Source: Varibaculum prostatecancerukia (GTDB taxonomy: Bacteria; Actinomycetota; Actinomycetes; Actinomycetales; Actinomycetaceae). From it: a stretch of 64,000 nt of DNA. The DNA lies in contig NZ_OW968402.1 in the NCBI RefSeq assembly GCF_943169825.2, forward strand, positions 992,001 through 1,056,000. The letters run 5' to 3'. Positions within the stretch are counted from its first letter, which is position 1. Each line of letters opens with the position of its first letter. The notes beneath the pieces were generated by a model. That model had not been told where the DNA came from, searched no databases, and saw only the letters and a list, made by a program, of their open reading frames with translations. A program made the translations under genes and the position numbers. Below, in pieces: positions 16,490-25,997 of the stretch.

Positions 16490-17147
16490 TTTCGTCCTCC
16501 CCGCGTTGTCCTTCCCCTCTAAAGTAAGGGGTATCTAAGATGCGCTGCAAACTAGCTATTACCGGGGCGCGCATGGAGGTCACGGTTTCCTGGCAGCCTT
16601 GTTCGCTCATAGAAGTTACCCAAGCATCGGCGAGACCGCAGGGAATTATCCGGGCAAAATCACTAAAAGTGGGGTTCACGTTGAGGGCGAAACCATGCAT
16701 AGAAGCACCCCGAGCAGTATGAATCCCGATGGCGGCAATCTTCTTATCGATTTCACCCGGCCGCACAATCCAGGCACCTGCCCGACCCTTAATCCGCTGC
16801 GCATGAATCCCATAGGGGTCTAAGGTATCGATAACTACCTGTTCCACGGCGCGAATAAAGCGAATAACATCTAGAGGCTGCGGTAGCTTCACTATCGGGT
16901 AGCAAACTAGTTGCCCGGGGCCATGCCAAGTAACCGATCCCCCGCGGTTAACCTCAATCACCGGTACATCTTTATTGGGCACATCTTCCGGTTTGGTGTT
17001 GCGGCCGACGGTGAAAGTAGGGGAGTACTGCACCAAGAGAGCAGTATTTTCTCGCGTTCCCGCTGCTACCTCGCCGTGTACCTGTTTATGTAGATTATCC
17101 AGAGTGCGGTAGTCCTGCAGCTCGGTGGTTAAATCCAAAATTTGCAC
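16473..17147 (-). CDS. lipB: Lipoyl(octanoyl) transferase
   Basis: Moves the octanoyl group from acyl carrier protein to target lysines, the first step of endogenous lipoate synthesis. The 224-residue protein shows [19 protein letters not shown], the catalytic Lys136 in DKKIAAIG and the acyl-carrying Cys170 in [11 protein letters not shown]. Start is GTG at 17147, with AAGG very close upstream. It forms an operon with lipA, transcribed lipB-lipA. A free-lipoate ligase is not seen nearby, so this pair probably supplies lipoate on its own. Confidence 0.96.
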   Translation of the reverse strand: MQILDLTTELQDYRTLDNLHKQVHGEVAAGTRENTALLVQYSPTFTVGRNTKPEDVPNKDVPVIEVNRGGSVTWHGPGQLVCYPIVKLPQPLDVIRFIRAVEQVVIDTLDPYGIHAQRIKGRAGAWIVRPGEIDKKIAAIGIHTARGASMHGFALNVNPTFSDFARIIPCGLADAWVTSMSEQGCQETVTSMRAPVIASLQRILDTPYFRGEGQRGEDENVYTS

Positions 17148-17207
17148 GCCTTACAGCCTACCTGCTTTAGGTAGATCCGGTCGTCTCAAATAGGGTTTTC
17201 GGAGGTG

Positions 17208-18395
17208 CTATAAGCCAGCAACGAAATCGCCCAAGATTTCTTCCACTTGTCGGGTTTCCACTAAGAAACCGTCGTGACCGGAAGAAGAAGTGACTTGCCG
17301 ATACTGGGCACCCGGAATCTGACGCGCCAGTTCCGCACATTCTTCCACCGGAAATAGGCGGTCGGAATCTACTCCGATAACTAGGGTGAGCGCGGAGATT
17401 GAGCCGGCGGCGCGGCGGGTACCGCCACGTCCGCGCCCAATATCGTGAGTTATCATCGCGCGAGTTAACGCCCGATAAGAACCAGGATCAAAACGCCGCG
17501 TCAGTTTCTTACCGTGATAATCCAGGTACGATTCCACCGCATAACGTCCACCTGCCAGAGGATTTTCACCGCATTGGGGATTATGCCCAAAACGGGTGTT
17601 TAACTCGGTGCTGGTGCGGTAGGTGGCGTGTGCGATTTGTCGAGCCAGCGCCATTCCGGGGTTACCCGCTTCTTTATCGGCCGCTAAATAGTAGTCGCCA
17701 CCATCAAAGGTGGGATCTAGCTCTTGGGCACGAACCTGCATATGCGCCCAACCGGTCTGGTCAGCGCTGGTCGCTTCGGCGGTAGCGACCAGCGCCAAGG
17801 CCCGTACGCGCTGCGGATATAGGCACGCCCACTCCAGGGCACGGAATCCTCCTGCCGAAGGCCCGACTATCAATGCCCACGACAACACCCCCAGATGTAC
17901 CCGCAACTTGTTTTCCGCGCGCACCTGGTCACGAGTAGTGATTTCTGGAAACCGTGAACCCCAGGGTAGACCATCGGGGGCGGGCCAGGCCGGGCCAGTA
18001 GATCCTTGGCATCCCCCTAGACAATTGGGAGCCACCACAAAGTAGCGATCCGTATCGATTGGTTTGCCTGGGCCTACTACCCGCTCCCACCAGCCAGCAG
18101 TGGGATGCGCCGTGGTTTGCGACCCAATCACATGGGAGTCACCAGTTAGCGCATGCTCAATCAAAATTGCATTAGAGGCATCCGCGTTCAGCGTACCCCA
18201 GGTTTCATACGCCAGGTAGCCTCCCGGCAGGCTGCCCCCATTTTCTAGAGGCAGTTCTCCCAGGGCAACAAACTGGCGGTTACCGGGGTCATCTCCGGGT
18301 AGCCAGGCGGGATTATTTGCCCAGTTAGTGCCGGGATACTGTTGGCGGGGATTAATCCCAGCCCTTTGAACGTTATCCTTAGTTACCGTTTGCAT
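17208..18395 (-). CDS. metX: Homoserine O-acetyltransferase
   Basis: Acetylates L-homoserine from acetyl-CoA to commit carbon to methionine. It is an alpha/beta-hydrolase of 395 residues with nucleophile Ser180 in VGPSAGGFRALEW, acid Asp in GVDSDRLFP and His in SSGHDGFLVE. HALTGDSHV and NCLGGCQGSTGP are family signatures. The elbow reads GPSAGG instead of the usual GGSMGG. The gene follows metY by 42 bp and has GAAGGAAG before its ATG, so the two are co-transcribed and together make homocysteine from homoserine and sulfide. Confidence 0.95.
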   Translation of the reverse strand: MQTVTKDNVQRAGINPRQQYPGTNWANNPAWLPGDDPGNRQFVALGELPLENGGSLPGGYLAYETWGTLNADASNAILIEHALTGDSHVIGSQTTAHPTAGWWERVVGPGKPIDTDRYFVVAPNCLGGCQGSTGPAWPAPDGLPWGSRFPEITTRDQVRAENKLRVHLGVLSWALIVGPSAGGFRALEWACLYPQRVRALALVATAEATSADQTGWAHMQVRAQELDPTFDGGDYYLAADKEAGNPGMALARQIAHATYRTSTELNTRFGHNPQCGENPLAGGRYAVESYLDYHGKKLTRRFDPGSYRALTRAMITHDIGRGRGGTRRAAGSISALTLVIGVDSDRLFPVEECAELARQIPGAQYRQVTSSSGHDGFLVETRQVEEILGDFVAGL

Positions 18396-18437
18396 TTTTT
18401 TCTTCCTTCAACTGCTATTAGCTGCAGCTACCGAGGG

Positions 18438-19730
18438 TCACTTCTTAATTGCCGCGAATCCCGCTTCAAGATCAGCGATTATGTCATCTACGTCCTCTAG
18501 ACCAACCGAAACCCGGATAGTGGATTGGCTGATTCCCGCCGCCGCCAACTCTTGCTCATTAGCTTGCGAATGGGTAGTAGAAGCCGGGTGAATAACTTGG
18601 GAACGCAAATCTCCCAGGTTCGCCACATTAGTTAGCAACCCCAAAGCGTCCACGAACGCCTCCCCATCTGCGCGGTCGCCCTCTAAATCGAAAGCCAAAA
18701 CCGCGCCGGCACCGCCGGGAGCATATTTTTGCTGCAAATCATGGGTGGGAGAAGATGCTAGCCCCGAATAGTTAACCGATGCTACCTGCGGGTGCGCCTC
18801 CAAGAACTCCGCCACTTTCTGGGCGTTCTCTACATGGCGTTGCACCCGCAGCGAAAGGGTTTCAATCCCGATATTTACTAGGAAAGAGTTAAAGGGGCTA
18901 GCCGCAAACCCAAAGTCGCGTAGTCCCTGCACTCGGGCTTTCAGGATGAATGCGCTTTCCCCTAGGTCTTTATAGACCAGGCCGTGATAGGAGGGATCCG
19001 GCTGGTTGAACTGGGGAAAACGCTCCGGGTCGGCGCCCCAATCGAAGGAGCCACCATCAACAATCACCCCTTGGATAGAGTTTCCGTGTCCGCACAGATA
19101 TTTCGAGGCCGAATGCACCACAATATCGGCTCCCCACTCTAGGGGGCGGGTCAAATAGGGGGTAGCTACCGTGTTATCCACGATAAAAGGAACCCCGACG
19201 CGGTGAGCGGTCTGTGCCACGGCCTCAATATCCAGAAAATCATTCTTCGGGTTGGGAATAGTTTCCCCAAAGAAAGCAATCGTGCGGTCATCGGCGGCTG
19301 CCTCCCATTGCGCGGCGTCGGTAGGGTCGGCAACGAAAGTGGTGGTGATGCCATAACGCGGCAGGTTGTTGGCCAGGAACGCGATGGTGCCTCCGTATAG
19401 CGAAGGGGAGGCGACAATATTGTCGCCAGCTTCGGCAATCGTCAAAATAGTTAGGGCAATCGCGGCGGCTCCCGAAGAAGTCGAAAGCGCCCCCACTCCG
19501 CCCTCTAAGGAGTTCACCCGCTCCTCGAAAACCTCATTAGTGGGGTTATTGAGGCGAGTGTAGATGGGGCCGGGTTCTTTTAGGGCGAAGCGATCGGCGC
19601 CCTGTTTCGCGTCCTTAAAAACATAGCCGTTGGTTTGATAAAGGGGTGGTACCGGGGATCCCACTTCTTTATCGGGGCGGTATCCGGCGTGAATCTGGCG
19701 GGTATTGAAACCCCAGTTTTGCTTAGTCAT
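18438..19730 (-). CDS. metY: O-acetylhomoserine sulfhydrylase
   Basis: PLP enzyme of 430 residues that replaces the acetyl group of O-acetylhomoserine with sulfide to give homocysteine. PLP binds Lys210 in HSASKYLCGHGNSIQG. Other family landmarks are YTRLNNPTNEVFEERV, SSGAAAI and the C-terminal IRVSVGLEDVDDIIADL. Length matches the long Cys/Met-metabolism subfamily (MetY). It is first in the metY-metX operon and preceded by a leader with a strong terminator hairpin, so transcription is probably attenuated. AAAAGGA precedes the ATG. Confidence 0.95.
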   Translation of the reverse strand: MTKQNWGFNTRQIHAGYRPDKEVGSPVPPLYQTNGYVFKDAKQGADRFALKEPGPIYTRLNNPTNEVFEERVNSLEGGVGALSTSSGAAAIALTILTIAEAGDNIVASPSLYGGTIAFLANNLPRYGITTTFVADPTDAAQWEAAADDRTIAFFGETIPNPKNDFLDIEAVAQTAHRVGVPFIVDNTVATPYLTRPLEWGADIVVHSASKYLCGHGNSIQGVIVDGGSFDWGADPERFPQFNQPDPSYHGLVYKDLGESAFILKARVQGLRDFGFAASPFNSFLVNIGIETLSLRVQRHVENAQKVAEFLEAHPQVASVNYSGLASSPTHDLQQKYAPGGAGAVLAFDLEGDRADGEAFVDALGLLTNVANLGDLRSQVIHPASTTHSQANEQELAAAGISQSTIRVSVGLEDVDDIIADLEAGFAAIKK

Positions 19731-19801
19731 TTTCTTTTATCCTTTTAAAAAGTAGATTTGGGTTTTATAAAACGTTTGCCAATAGTCCACTTCGGATAAA
19801 G

Positions 19802-19846
19802 AAAAAGCCCGGCAAGGCAGTCCAAAGGGACTTTCTTTGCACGGGC
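19802..19846 (-). promoter_or_regulatory. Transcription attenuator (terminator) upstream of metY
   Basis: On the minus strand GCCCG (19846-19842) and CGGGC (19811-19807) close a hairpin with inner pairs GCAA/TTGC and AGTCC/GGACT, then TTTTT (19806-19802). It sits 72 bp before metY with no gene ending upstream, so it acts inside the leader. Alternative pairing partners exist: GGACTG at 19869-19874 (plus strand) complements CAGTCC at 19818-19823, and an 8-bp pair links 19844-19851 with 19773-19780. Confidence 0.65.
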
Positions 19847-19856
19847 AAACGCGTCG

Positions 19857-19900
19857 CCGCCTAGGGGCGGACTGAGAAGAGCTGACCGTGCGGGTCAGCT
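19857..19900 (-). other. Two small stem-loops in the metY leader
   Basis: AGCTGACC/GGTCAGCT (19880-19900, 5-nt loop) and CCGCC/GGCGG (19857-19870, 4-nt loop) lie upstream of the terminator. I do not recognise a SAM riboswitch consensus here. Confidence 0.6.
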
Positions 19901-20088
19901 GAACATTCGACGTGTCATGCACCTAAGATAACCCAGTATTCCCCGAATAATACAAGCTATTTTCAAACTTTGAGAACTAAGTCACTATTTCGGTAAAAGA
20001 AAATTCTTAGCTACAAAGCGCTCTAATGGCTGAAAAAGCGCCTCTCAGCGGTTAATCTGGAGGAAGGAATAACCGTAAAGGAGAAATT

Positions 20089-21318
20089 ATGAGCCAAGAC
20101 AGCTTGCCAAGCGTGGACGCCAATGCTGACCCGGTAGTTTCCTGGAATGTTCAAGAGGGAGCGATGGTAGCTGCCAAACTGGATCCCACTGCGGTTTGTC
20201 AGTTCTTCCAGGAACAAAACATCGTTGCTGAGGCTGACTGGTTCCCGGACACTCCCCACTTGTTGGGGATAAATATGCTGCGCAACCAAGCTGATGGTCT
20301 GGCTTCCCTGGATGAAGCAGACGAACCCCTGAGAGTAGGGGCGGCGCTTCCAGAAGTAGTAGAGAAACTGGCAGAGAAGTTTGAGGCCGATGTGCTAATC
20401 GGCGAATATCATGCCAATAAACTGCCGGCTGATAAACCAATGCCTTCACGCAACGCCGATTCCACCCAGCGGGTGCGGGTAGTGGAGATTTCGCAAATGC
20501 CGGTTTCTTCAGTGCCATTTTGCGCCGCCTCAGAAGGTAAAACCCTAGGCTGTATCACCCTTCCGGAGGGTCGGATTGCGTTATTCTATGAAACTATCCG
20601 GGCTGACCTCGTAGAAGGCTCCCTGATTTCTCGAATCCCGGCTCTGGGACTCTATGTTTCTGACCATGACCAGCGGATAGTGGCAGTGACTTCCGATGAA
20701 AGTGCCGACCCAGAAAAACTGGCGATTCACTCCTGGTTGCTACAAAATCAAGTGGTTCCGGGAGCAGTCGAAAATCCGGATCCAGTCCTACTAGAGGCGG
20801 TTCGCGAATACCTCGGCCATTCTTCTTCCCCGAAGCATATTGCCGAAACCGATGGTTGCGATGCTGAGCAGTTAGCAGAAACATTCAAAATACCAGGTCA
20901 AGATGGTATGGTGCGGGCAATCGAAGTCCTGGGACTACCAGCTGAAGCCGCTGCCTTCCTCTATGGGCGTCTGGAATTAGAAGACGTACCTGGAATCGAA
21001 ATCTTCCATGAACCTGGTTGGGCGGCTGCCATGGGGCACAGCGTGGATATGCGGATTCTGTATTCTGATGAGGACGCGAAAACGCCTTTCGGTATCTTGC
21101 GGAAGATGGAAATAGAGCATCCCACTTTGATGAAGGCTGCGAACATTGCGCAGTTGGTGGTAGGAGTTTGCCTGCTGGGAGCAGGTTTGGTGGGAGTCGC
21201 CGGAAAGAAGCGTTTTTCCAAACTTTCACTGTTGGGTGGGGCGATGCTCTCCCTTGATGGGGGACTGCGCTCATCGATGATTCACCATATGAAGAACCGG
21301 ATTGTAGGAGATTACTAA
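20089..21318 (+). CDS. Hypothetical protein with C-terminal membrane segment
   Basis: I do not recognise this 409-residue protein. AAAGGAG precedes the ATG, and codon use resembles its neighbours. Most of it is acidic and soluble-looking. Near residues 351-372 a hydrophobic stretch (ANIAQLVVGVCLLGAGLVGVA) is followed by a basic patch and a second short hydrophobic run (LLGGAMLSLDG), so the C-terminus probably anchors in the membrane. No catalytic motif or signal peptide is seen. It is monocistronic, divergent from the metY leader and convergent with a BrkB-family gene. Confidence 0.7.
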   Translation: MSQDSLPSVDANADPVVSWNVQEGAMVAAKLDPTAVCQFFQEQNIVAEADWFPDTPHLLGINMLRNQADGLASLDEADEPLRVGAALPEVVEKLAEKFEADVLIGEYHANKLPADKPMPSRNADSTQRVRVVEISQMPVSSVPFCAASEGKTLGCITLPEGRIALFYETIRADLVEGSLISRIPALGLYVSDHDQRIVAVTSDESADPEKLAIHSWLLQNQVVPGAVENPDPVLLEAVREYLGHSSSPKHIAETDGCDAEQLAETFKIPGQDGMVRAIEVLGLPAEAAAFLYGRLELEDVPGIEIFHEPGWAAAMGHSVDMRILYSDEDAKTPFGILRKMEIEHPTLMKAANIAQLVVGVCLLGAGLVGVAGKKRFSKLSLLGGAMLSLDGGLRSSMIHHMKNRIVGDY

Positions 21319-21383
21319 CGCAGGTGTTTCCTCTGGCGTCCGGCTTTTAAATGGTAGTTGGGGTCTAGGGGTATTTGCGTGCG

Positions 21384-22652
21384 CTAGTGAGGATCGCGTC
21401 GCGAGTCTTTAAGAGAGTGCAGGAAAGCTATTCGCTTTTCCTGCCGGGCAATCAGACGGTCGATATAGGCAGAAACTTTTCCTTGCCAGGGTTTCCCAGT
21501 TTCAGTAACCAGGCGCGAACGCCACTTTCTCCCCGTTCTTAGCGTTGACTGCTCGGGCAAAGTAGTGTCAGCGGGCTCATCCAAATCAACCTTTCCGCTC
21601 AATCGGTGGTGCGCCCAATCCAACGTGAGTGGTGAAGATAGGGAAACATAGTTAGGCGTTTCGGTGCCATGCACGTCCTCAGCTTCTGTAACTTTGAGTG
21701 CCTTAGGAGGATTAGCGATAAACGAGCAACAGATCAGCATTACTCGCGAAAGCAAGTTAATCCACAGCAGCAAAGTGGCGATAGCCGCAAAGGAAGCAAG
21801 TAGGGGATTATCAACCGCTCCCACTACCGAGGTTCCCAGGGATCTAATCAGGGTGGATAGCATCCCGAAGATTGCTAAACCGCAGAGAAGATCAATTTTT
21901 GGGACTCTGACTAGAGCCACAAAACGAATCAAAATCCACAGGACTAACCCGTCAATAGCGGCACTAATAAAGAAAGATCCGGATCGAATTAGCAGCGAAG
22001 CAAACGCAGATTCCACCCCGATTGCCAGCAATATTTCCTTCCCAACAATCGAATTCATCAAGGTTAAAATCCCGGTGGCGCCCACTCCCAAAGCAATAAC
22101 CACAAACCCCAGCAGGTCTCGCAGTTTCTCCATTGCCGCCCCGGCAGGTACCTGATCTATTCCGAACATGGCGCGGATAGAAGATTTCATAGCCCGCATT
22201 ACCCCGGTAGCGGAAAATAGCAGCACTACTATCGCCACTATTCCGGTGATTGAAAAAGAGGTGGAAAGTACCAGATCTGAGGGACTCAAGATTCCAGAAG
22301 AACCGTTCCATTCCAGCACTCCCGGTAGGGAAGTAGCAATCGAGGAAAATACGGCATCCTGCAGGCGAGGACTACGCCCGAGGGCTCCTAGCAAGACCGT
22401 GACCCCAATTGTGAGGGCGGCAGCGAGCGAAAAAATCGCGGAATAAGCAATTCCGCCAGCCAGCAGCGCTCCCCGTCCATTGCTGTAACGCATGAGCGAA
22501 CGCACGATCCGGGTGCGCTGAATCCAGAGGGCAAATGTTTTAGCTTTTTCTGCTATCCCTGCTTGTGCTCTCACCTCGGAAAAAGTAGGTGAAAATTGTT
22601 CAGGGTGGCGAGCGCGCACCGATAGCTGCGGCGAGCTGTTGATTTCTTGCAT
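21384..22652 (-). CDS. YihY/BrkB-family inner membrane protein
   Basis: Polytopic membrane protein of 422 residues with about six hydrophobic spans. The family signature is visible in GRGALLAGGIAYSAIFSLAAA near residue 60 and in ALLLWINLLSRVMLICCSF near residue 300. The family was first labelled ribonuclease BN in error; its function is still unclear, with suggested roles in transport or envelope stress. The 80-residue cytoplasmic tail is basic. It is transcribed divergently from the DeoR-type regulator. Confidence 0.88.
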   Translation of the reverse strand: MQEINSSPQLSVRARHPEQFSPTFSEVRAQAGIAEKAKTFALWIQRTRIVRSLMRYSNGRGALLAGGIAYSAIFSLAAALTIGVTVLLGALGRSPRLQDAVFSSIATSLPGVLEWNGSSGILSPSDLVLSTSFSITGIVAIVVLLFSATGVMRAMKSSIRAMFGIDQVPAGAAMEKLRDLLGFVVIALGVGATGILTLMNSIVGKEILLAIGVESAFASLLIRSGSFFISAAIDGLVLWILIRFVALVRVPKIDLLCGLAIFGMLSTLIRSLGTSVVGAVDNPLLASFAAIATLLLWINLLSRVMLICCSFIANPPKALKVTEAEDVHGTETPNYVSLSSPLTLDWAHHRLSGKVDLDEPADTTLPEQSTLRTGRKWRSRLVTETGKPWQGKVSAYIDRLIARQEKRIAFLHSLKDSRRDPH

Positions 22653-22779
22653 AGTTTCAATCTAGCGGTTTCAGATTGCGAAAGCATTCTTGAAACGAAC
22701 AAAAACGCTCGGAAAAAAAGACAATTAGGAACATTTGGGGTAGTCTAGGGGAAAGATTTTCCCAGACATGGAGTAGCTC

Positions 22780-23571
22780 ATGCTAGCGCACCAGCGGCAC
22801 GATGAAATTTTACGGCAAGTAAATCAAAACGGATCAGTGCGGGTAACTGACCTGGTAACGCTGTTGGACGTATCAGAAATGACGGTGCGGCGTGATATCC
22901 GGGTATTGGCGGAAAAAGGGCTACTCGAGCGGGTTCATGGCGGTGCGGTTAGGCTCGAGGTAGAACCGGGGCGCGCAAACCTGCCTGCTAGCGCTCCTAG
23001 CGGGGAAGAAAAACTACTCGCACAAGCCGCACTAGAAACTATCCGGCCAGGCTCTAGTGTGTTTATCGGAGGCGGAGGCTGCGGCTCCATTCTGGCTAAA
23101 CTAATAACCGAGAGCGAATTTTTTTCCTCGCTTACAGTAGCAACTAACTTTTTGCCAGTCGCAAAGATTCTCGACGATGCCCAACAAAAGCAGCGCGACA
23201 ACGGCACTGTCCCTGCCCAAATAATTATTTTTGGAGGACAACCGGAAAACTATGAAAATCTAGGCTCGCTCACCTTGGCAAATGCCGCTAATTTTTATTT
23301 CCATTCGGTATTCATAGAGGCAGAAGGAATAGATAAAGAAACCGGCTTGAGCTGTGAAAATCTTGATAAAGCAGCTTTGGAACGAGTATTGGTTCGCAAT
23401 TGTGAATTTGCTACCGTAATGGTGCCTACCCGCAGTTGGGGGCGCACGGCGTTAAACGTAGTTTGCCCCCTGAAGCAACTCTCGCGGGTGGTATCGGCCA
23501 CGGAGCCGCCTACAGAAATAGCGGAGGCTTTGACCCAGGCGCAAATAATGCTGGACCTGCGCGAGCCCTAA
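22780..23571 (+). CDS. DeoR/GlpR-family transcriptional regulator
   Basis: Sugar-responsive repressor type of 263 residues. The N-terminal winged helix-turn-helix reads RHDEILRQVNQNGSVRVTDL then LLDVSEMTVRRDIRVLAEKG, the family hallmark, with HGGAVR after the wing. The rest is the DeoRC effector domain (GSSVFIGGGGCGSILA) expected to bind a phosphorylated sugar. The usual sensor signatures are weaker than in typical family members, and the strand order after residue 150 is divergent. GGAG precedes the ATG. It sits 26 bp before the mannose-1-phosphate guanylyltransferase gene, which it may control. Confidence 0.88.
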   Translation: MLAHQRHDEILRQVNQNGSVRVTDLVTLLDVSEMTVRRDIRVLAEKGLLERVHGGAVRLEVEPGRANLPASAPSGEEKLLAQAALETIRPGSSVFIGGGGCGSILAKLITESEFFSSLTVATNFLPVAKILDDAQQKQRDNGTVPAQIIIFGGQPENYENLGSLTLANAANFYFHSVFIEAEGIDKETGLSCENLDKAALERVLVRNCEFATVMVPTRSWGRTALNVVCPLKQLSRVVSATEPPTEIAEALTQAQIMLDLREP

Positions 23572-23597
23572 TCGGATCAGTAAAGATAGGTAAAGTC

Positions 23598-24695
23598 ATG
23601 AGCCTGCACCTAATAATTCCCGCTGGAGGCCCCGGAAGCCGGCTCTGGCCGCTCTCGCGGGCAGGGCAACCCAAATTTCTACTTGACTTGCTGGGTCAGG
23701 GGTCTAGCCTTCTGCAAGCGACTGTGGATCGACTTCGCCCTCTAGCTGCGTCCTTAACGGTGGTAACCGGTGCCGATCACGCCGCAGCTGTAGCCTCCCA
23801 AAACCTAGCCGAACGTTTAAACCCCGAGGTGAGCAGTAACTATGTGGCGCTACTTGAGCCCAGCCGGAAAAACTCTCTCGGAGCAATTGCCTGGGCAGCG
23901 GCGCGGCTGCAAGCAAAATATGGCTCCGTGATAGCCGGATCTTTTGCGGCTGACCATGCGATCAAAGACGTAGCTGCATTTCGCAGCGCAGTAGCTGCGG
24001 CAGTTAAAGCCGCCGAGGGCGGAAAAATCGTAACTATTGGGATAGCCCCTACCCACCCTTCCACTGCCTACGGCTATATCTGTGCTTCCGATACAGTTTT
24101 GAGTTCGGAAAGTGAGCAGCCAGCAGTTCTGGTAGCGAAAAGTTTTCAAGAAAAACCCTCTGAGCGTCAGGCCAGAAGCTACCTAGAAGCCGGGGGCTAC
24201 TTTTGGAATGCAGGAATGTTCGTTTTCAACACCGAGATCCTGCTCTCTCACCTGCAAAAACTGCTCCCTGATTACTTTGAAACCATCCAAGAGATGCTCA
24301 ACTATGAGGAAGGAAGTCCCCAGTTCAAAGAGCTGTGGAACTCCCTACCTTCCTATCCCATCGATACCGCAATAGCGGAACCGGTAGCCGCAGCCGGTGG
24401 GGTAGCCGTAGTCGCTGCTGCGGATTTTGGTTGGTCAGATGTGGGAGATTTTGATTCCCTACATGCTGCGCTAGCGGGTGACAATCTGCAAACCCCGATA
24501 GTGAGAGGAGACGGACGAACTCAGGTTCTTGCTAGTCCCGGTGCCTTTATTGATCACCAGGGCGAAGAAAAACTGGTAGTTCTAGGAGTTCCTAACGCGG
24601 TAGTGATCCGCCGCGGGGACGTAACTTTGGTGACCACCGCAGACAATGCCCAAAAAATAGGGGACATGGCCAGTGAACAAGGGGAACTAGCTTGA
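23598..24695 (+). CDS. manC: Mannose-1-phosphate guanylyltransferase
   Basis: Makes GDP-mannose from GTP and mannose-1-phosphate for cell-envelope glycans. The N-terminal nucleotide-binding loop is PAGGPGSRLWPLSR; most relatives read GGSGTRLWP, so Pro and Ser here are substitutions. Later landmarks are FQEKPSERQARSYLEAGGYFWNAGMF, YPIDTAIAEP and DFGWSDVGDFDSL. The ATG at 23598 gives 365 residues starting MSLHLIIPAGG, as expected; the longer in-frame reading from 23436 would overlap the regulator and is not credible. The next gene's start overlaps its stop. Confidence 0.9.
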   Translation: MSLHLIIPAGGPGSRLWPLSRAGQPKFLLDLLGQGSSLLQATVDRLRPLAASLTVVTGADHAAAVASQNLAERLNPEVSSNYVALLEPSRKNSLGAIAWAAARLQAKYGSVIAGSFAADHAIKDVAAFRSAVAAAVKAAEGGKIVTIGIAPTHPSTAYGYICASDTVLSSESEQPAVLVAKSFQEKPSERQARSYLEAGGYFWNAGMFVFNTEILLSHLQKLLPDYFETIQEMLNYEEGSPQFKELWNSLPSYPIDTAIAEPVAAAGGVAVVAAADFGWSDVGDFDSLHAALAGDNLQTPIVRGDGRTQVLASPGAFIDHQGEEKLVVLGVPNAVVIRRGDVTLVTTADNAQKIGDMASEQGELA

Positions 24696-25915
24696 GGTTC
24701 TTAAGACAGGCGATAGCGCTGTTTGTAGCGACTTTGACTCTCGCGGGTTGTGCAGGCACCAATGTGGCACCCACGGGTTATATAAATGCCGCAGATTTTC
24801 GCACCTGCCTGCTGACCTTGGGGAAAGACAAGGTGGGCTCGATTAACTCCAGTGCCATCAGCGCTTTAAATGACGGCAAGAAACGGCTGGGGGTGGCCGC
24901 CCATCGCAGCATGGTTGATTCCCCGGAAAAGATAGAGAAGGCTATCGCTCGCGATATTTCTATCAACTGCTCCTTGATCATTGGGGTGGGGGAGGCCTTT
25001 GTGGAACCCCTGATGAATCAGGCAAAATATCATCGAGCGCGTCATTTTGCTCTGCTGCTGCCACCGGGAGCTACTGCTCAAGCCACCCGAGATAACGTCG
25101 CAATAGTTACCTATGACCTGAGTCAGCCCGCCTATGTAGCTGGGTTTATTGCGGCGGGTACTTCTGCAAGTGGGCAGGTAGCGGCAATTGCGGGGGCGAA
25201 AAACCGGACTAATCAAACTTTGCTGGCAGCTTTTGCTAAAGGGGTTGCCCGCTACAACACCGAACAAGCCGAAAAAAATTCCCAAGCGGTGAAAGTTAAT
25301 GCGAAAGCCAATGGAAATGGCTTATATCTGGGGGAGAAGACTACTGCTCCCCAGGTAAAAGGCGAAGTAGAAACCCTAATAAAGCAGGGTGCGGATGTGA
25401 TTTTCTTTGCTGAAGGAGCGCAGAGCCCAGCAGGGTTATCAGCGATTAGTAAGGAAAATCAGGATCGGGGAAAAGCCGCTAAAGCTGCTGCTGAAGCCCG
25501 CGAAAGTGCGCAGCCAGATGGCGAGCCCGCCAGCAATAGCCCCTCTGAAAGCACCGGAGAATCTAATCCTTCCTCAGAGCCGACCGCGGTTGTGCCGGAA
25601 AATGATGCTGTAGGTTCGGTTACTGCGATTTGGTATTTAACTGATGGTCACCAAACCCAGTCAAGCCCGGCGGGAAAGACCCCTCCCGTTTTAACGTCGA
25701 TTGTTCCAGATCTTTCGCAGGCGATGATTTCTTTGATTGAACAGGCACGCAAAGACCGATATGCCGCTAACTCGACTCAGATTTTGGGAACCTATAAGAA
25801 CGGCTGGGTGGGACTTACCCCATTCTATGAATATGACTCTACGGTGCCTAATGGGGTTAAGAAAAAGTCGCAAACCATTGAGGAGGAGTTCCGGCAAGGA
25901 ACTTTAAAACTGTAG
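24692..25915 (+). CDS. BMP/PnrA-family substrate-binding lipoprotein
   Basis: Exported lipoprotein of 407 residues. The signal peptide ends in lipobox LAGC, placing Cys20 as the lipidated residue. The body has the periplasmic-binding-protein pattern of the BMP family (PAYVAGFIAAGTSASGQVAAIAG, GADVIFFAEG), whose known members bind nucleosides. A Ser/Glu/Pro-rich insert at about 265-310 interrupts the second lobe. No permease or ATPase is adjacent, so transport is uncertain. Translation starts at TTG, overlapping the previous stop in TTGA with AAGGGGA upstream, which indicates coupling to the guanylyltransferase gene. Confidence 0.8.
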   Translation: MRFLRQAIALFVATLTLAGCAGTNVAPTGYINAADFRTCLLTLGKDKVGSINSSAISALNDGKKRLGVAAHRSMVDSPEKIEKAIARDISINCSLIIGVGEAFVEPLMNQAKYHRARHFALLLPPGATAQATRDNVAIVTYDLSQPAYVAGFIAAGTSASGQVAAIAGAKNRTNQTLLAAFAKGVARYNTEQAEKNSQAVKVNAKANGNGLYLGEKTTAPQVKGEVETLIKQGADVIFFAEGAQSPAGLSAISKENQDRGKAAKAAAEARESAQPDGEPASNSPSESTGESNPSSEPTAVVPENDAVGSVTAIWYLTDGHQTQSSPAGKTPPVLTSIVPDLSQAMISLIEQARKDRYAANSTQILGTYKNGWVGLTPFYEYDSTVPNGVKKKSQTIEEEFRQGTLKL

Positions 25916-25997
25916 CGTTATTCTTCCTGCTAGTTAGGGTTTTGAAAGAGAAAATCGGCGATGTTCCTGTTATCAGTGGGTAGATTAGCCCCTGAGA

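Larger units (their letters stand above)
19737..19922 (-). other. Candidate leader ORF of the metY attenuator
   Basis: An open frame of 61 codons begins at GTG 19922 and ends six bases before metY. It passes through the terminator hairpin, where three Cys codons cluster (VCPCKESPFGLPC). A second option is the ATG at 19918 in another frame, encoding only MTRRMFS. I cannot tell which, if either, is translated. Confidence 0.35.

Noticed and set aside
19731-19940. SAM riboswitch upstream of metY
   Set aside because: Expected by context, but I could not match the conserved SAM-I, SAM-II or SAM-IV core; the region is reported as an attenuator candidate instead.
23436-23597. 54-codon N-terminal extension of the mannose-1-phosphate guanylyltransferase frame
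   Set aside because: It overlaps the 3' end of the DeoR-type gene, and the family fold begins at the ATG at 23598.
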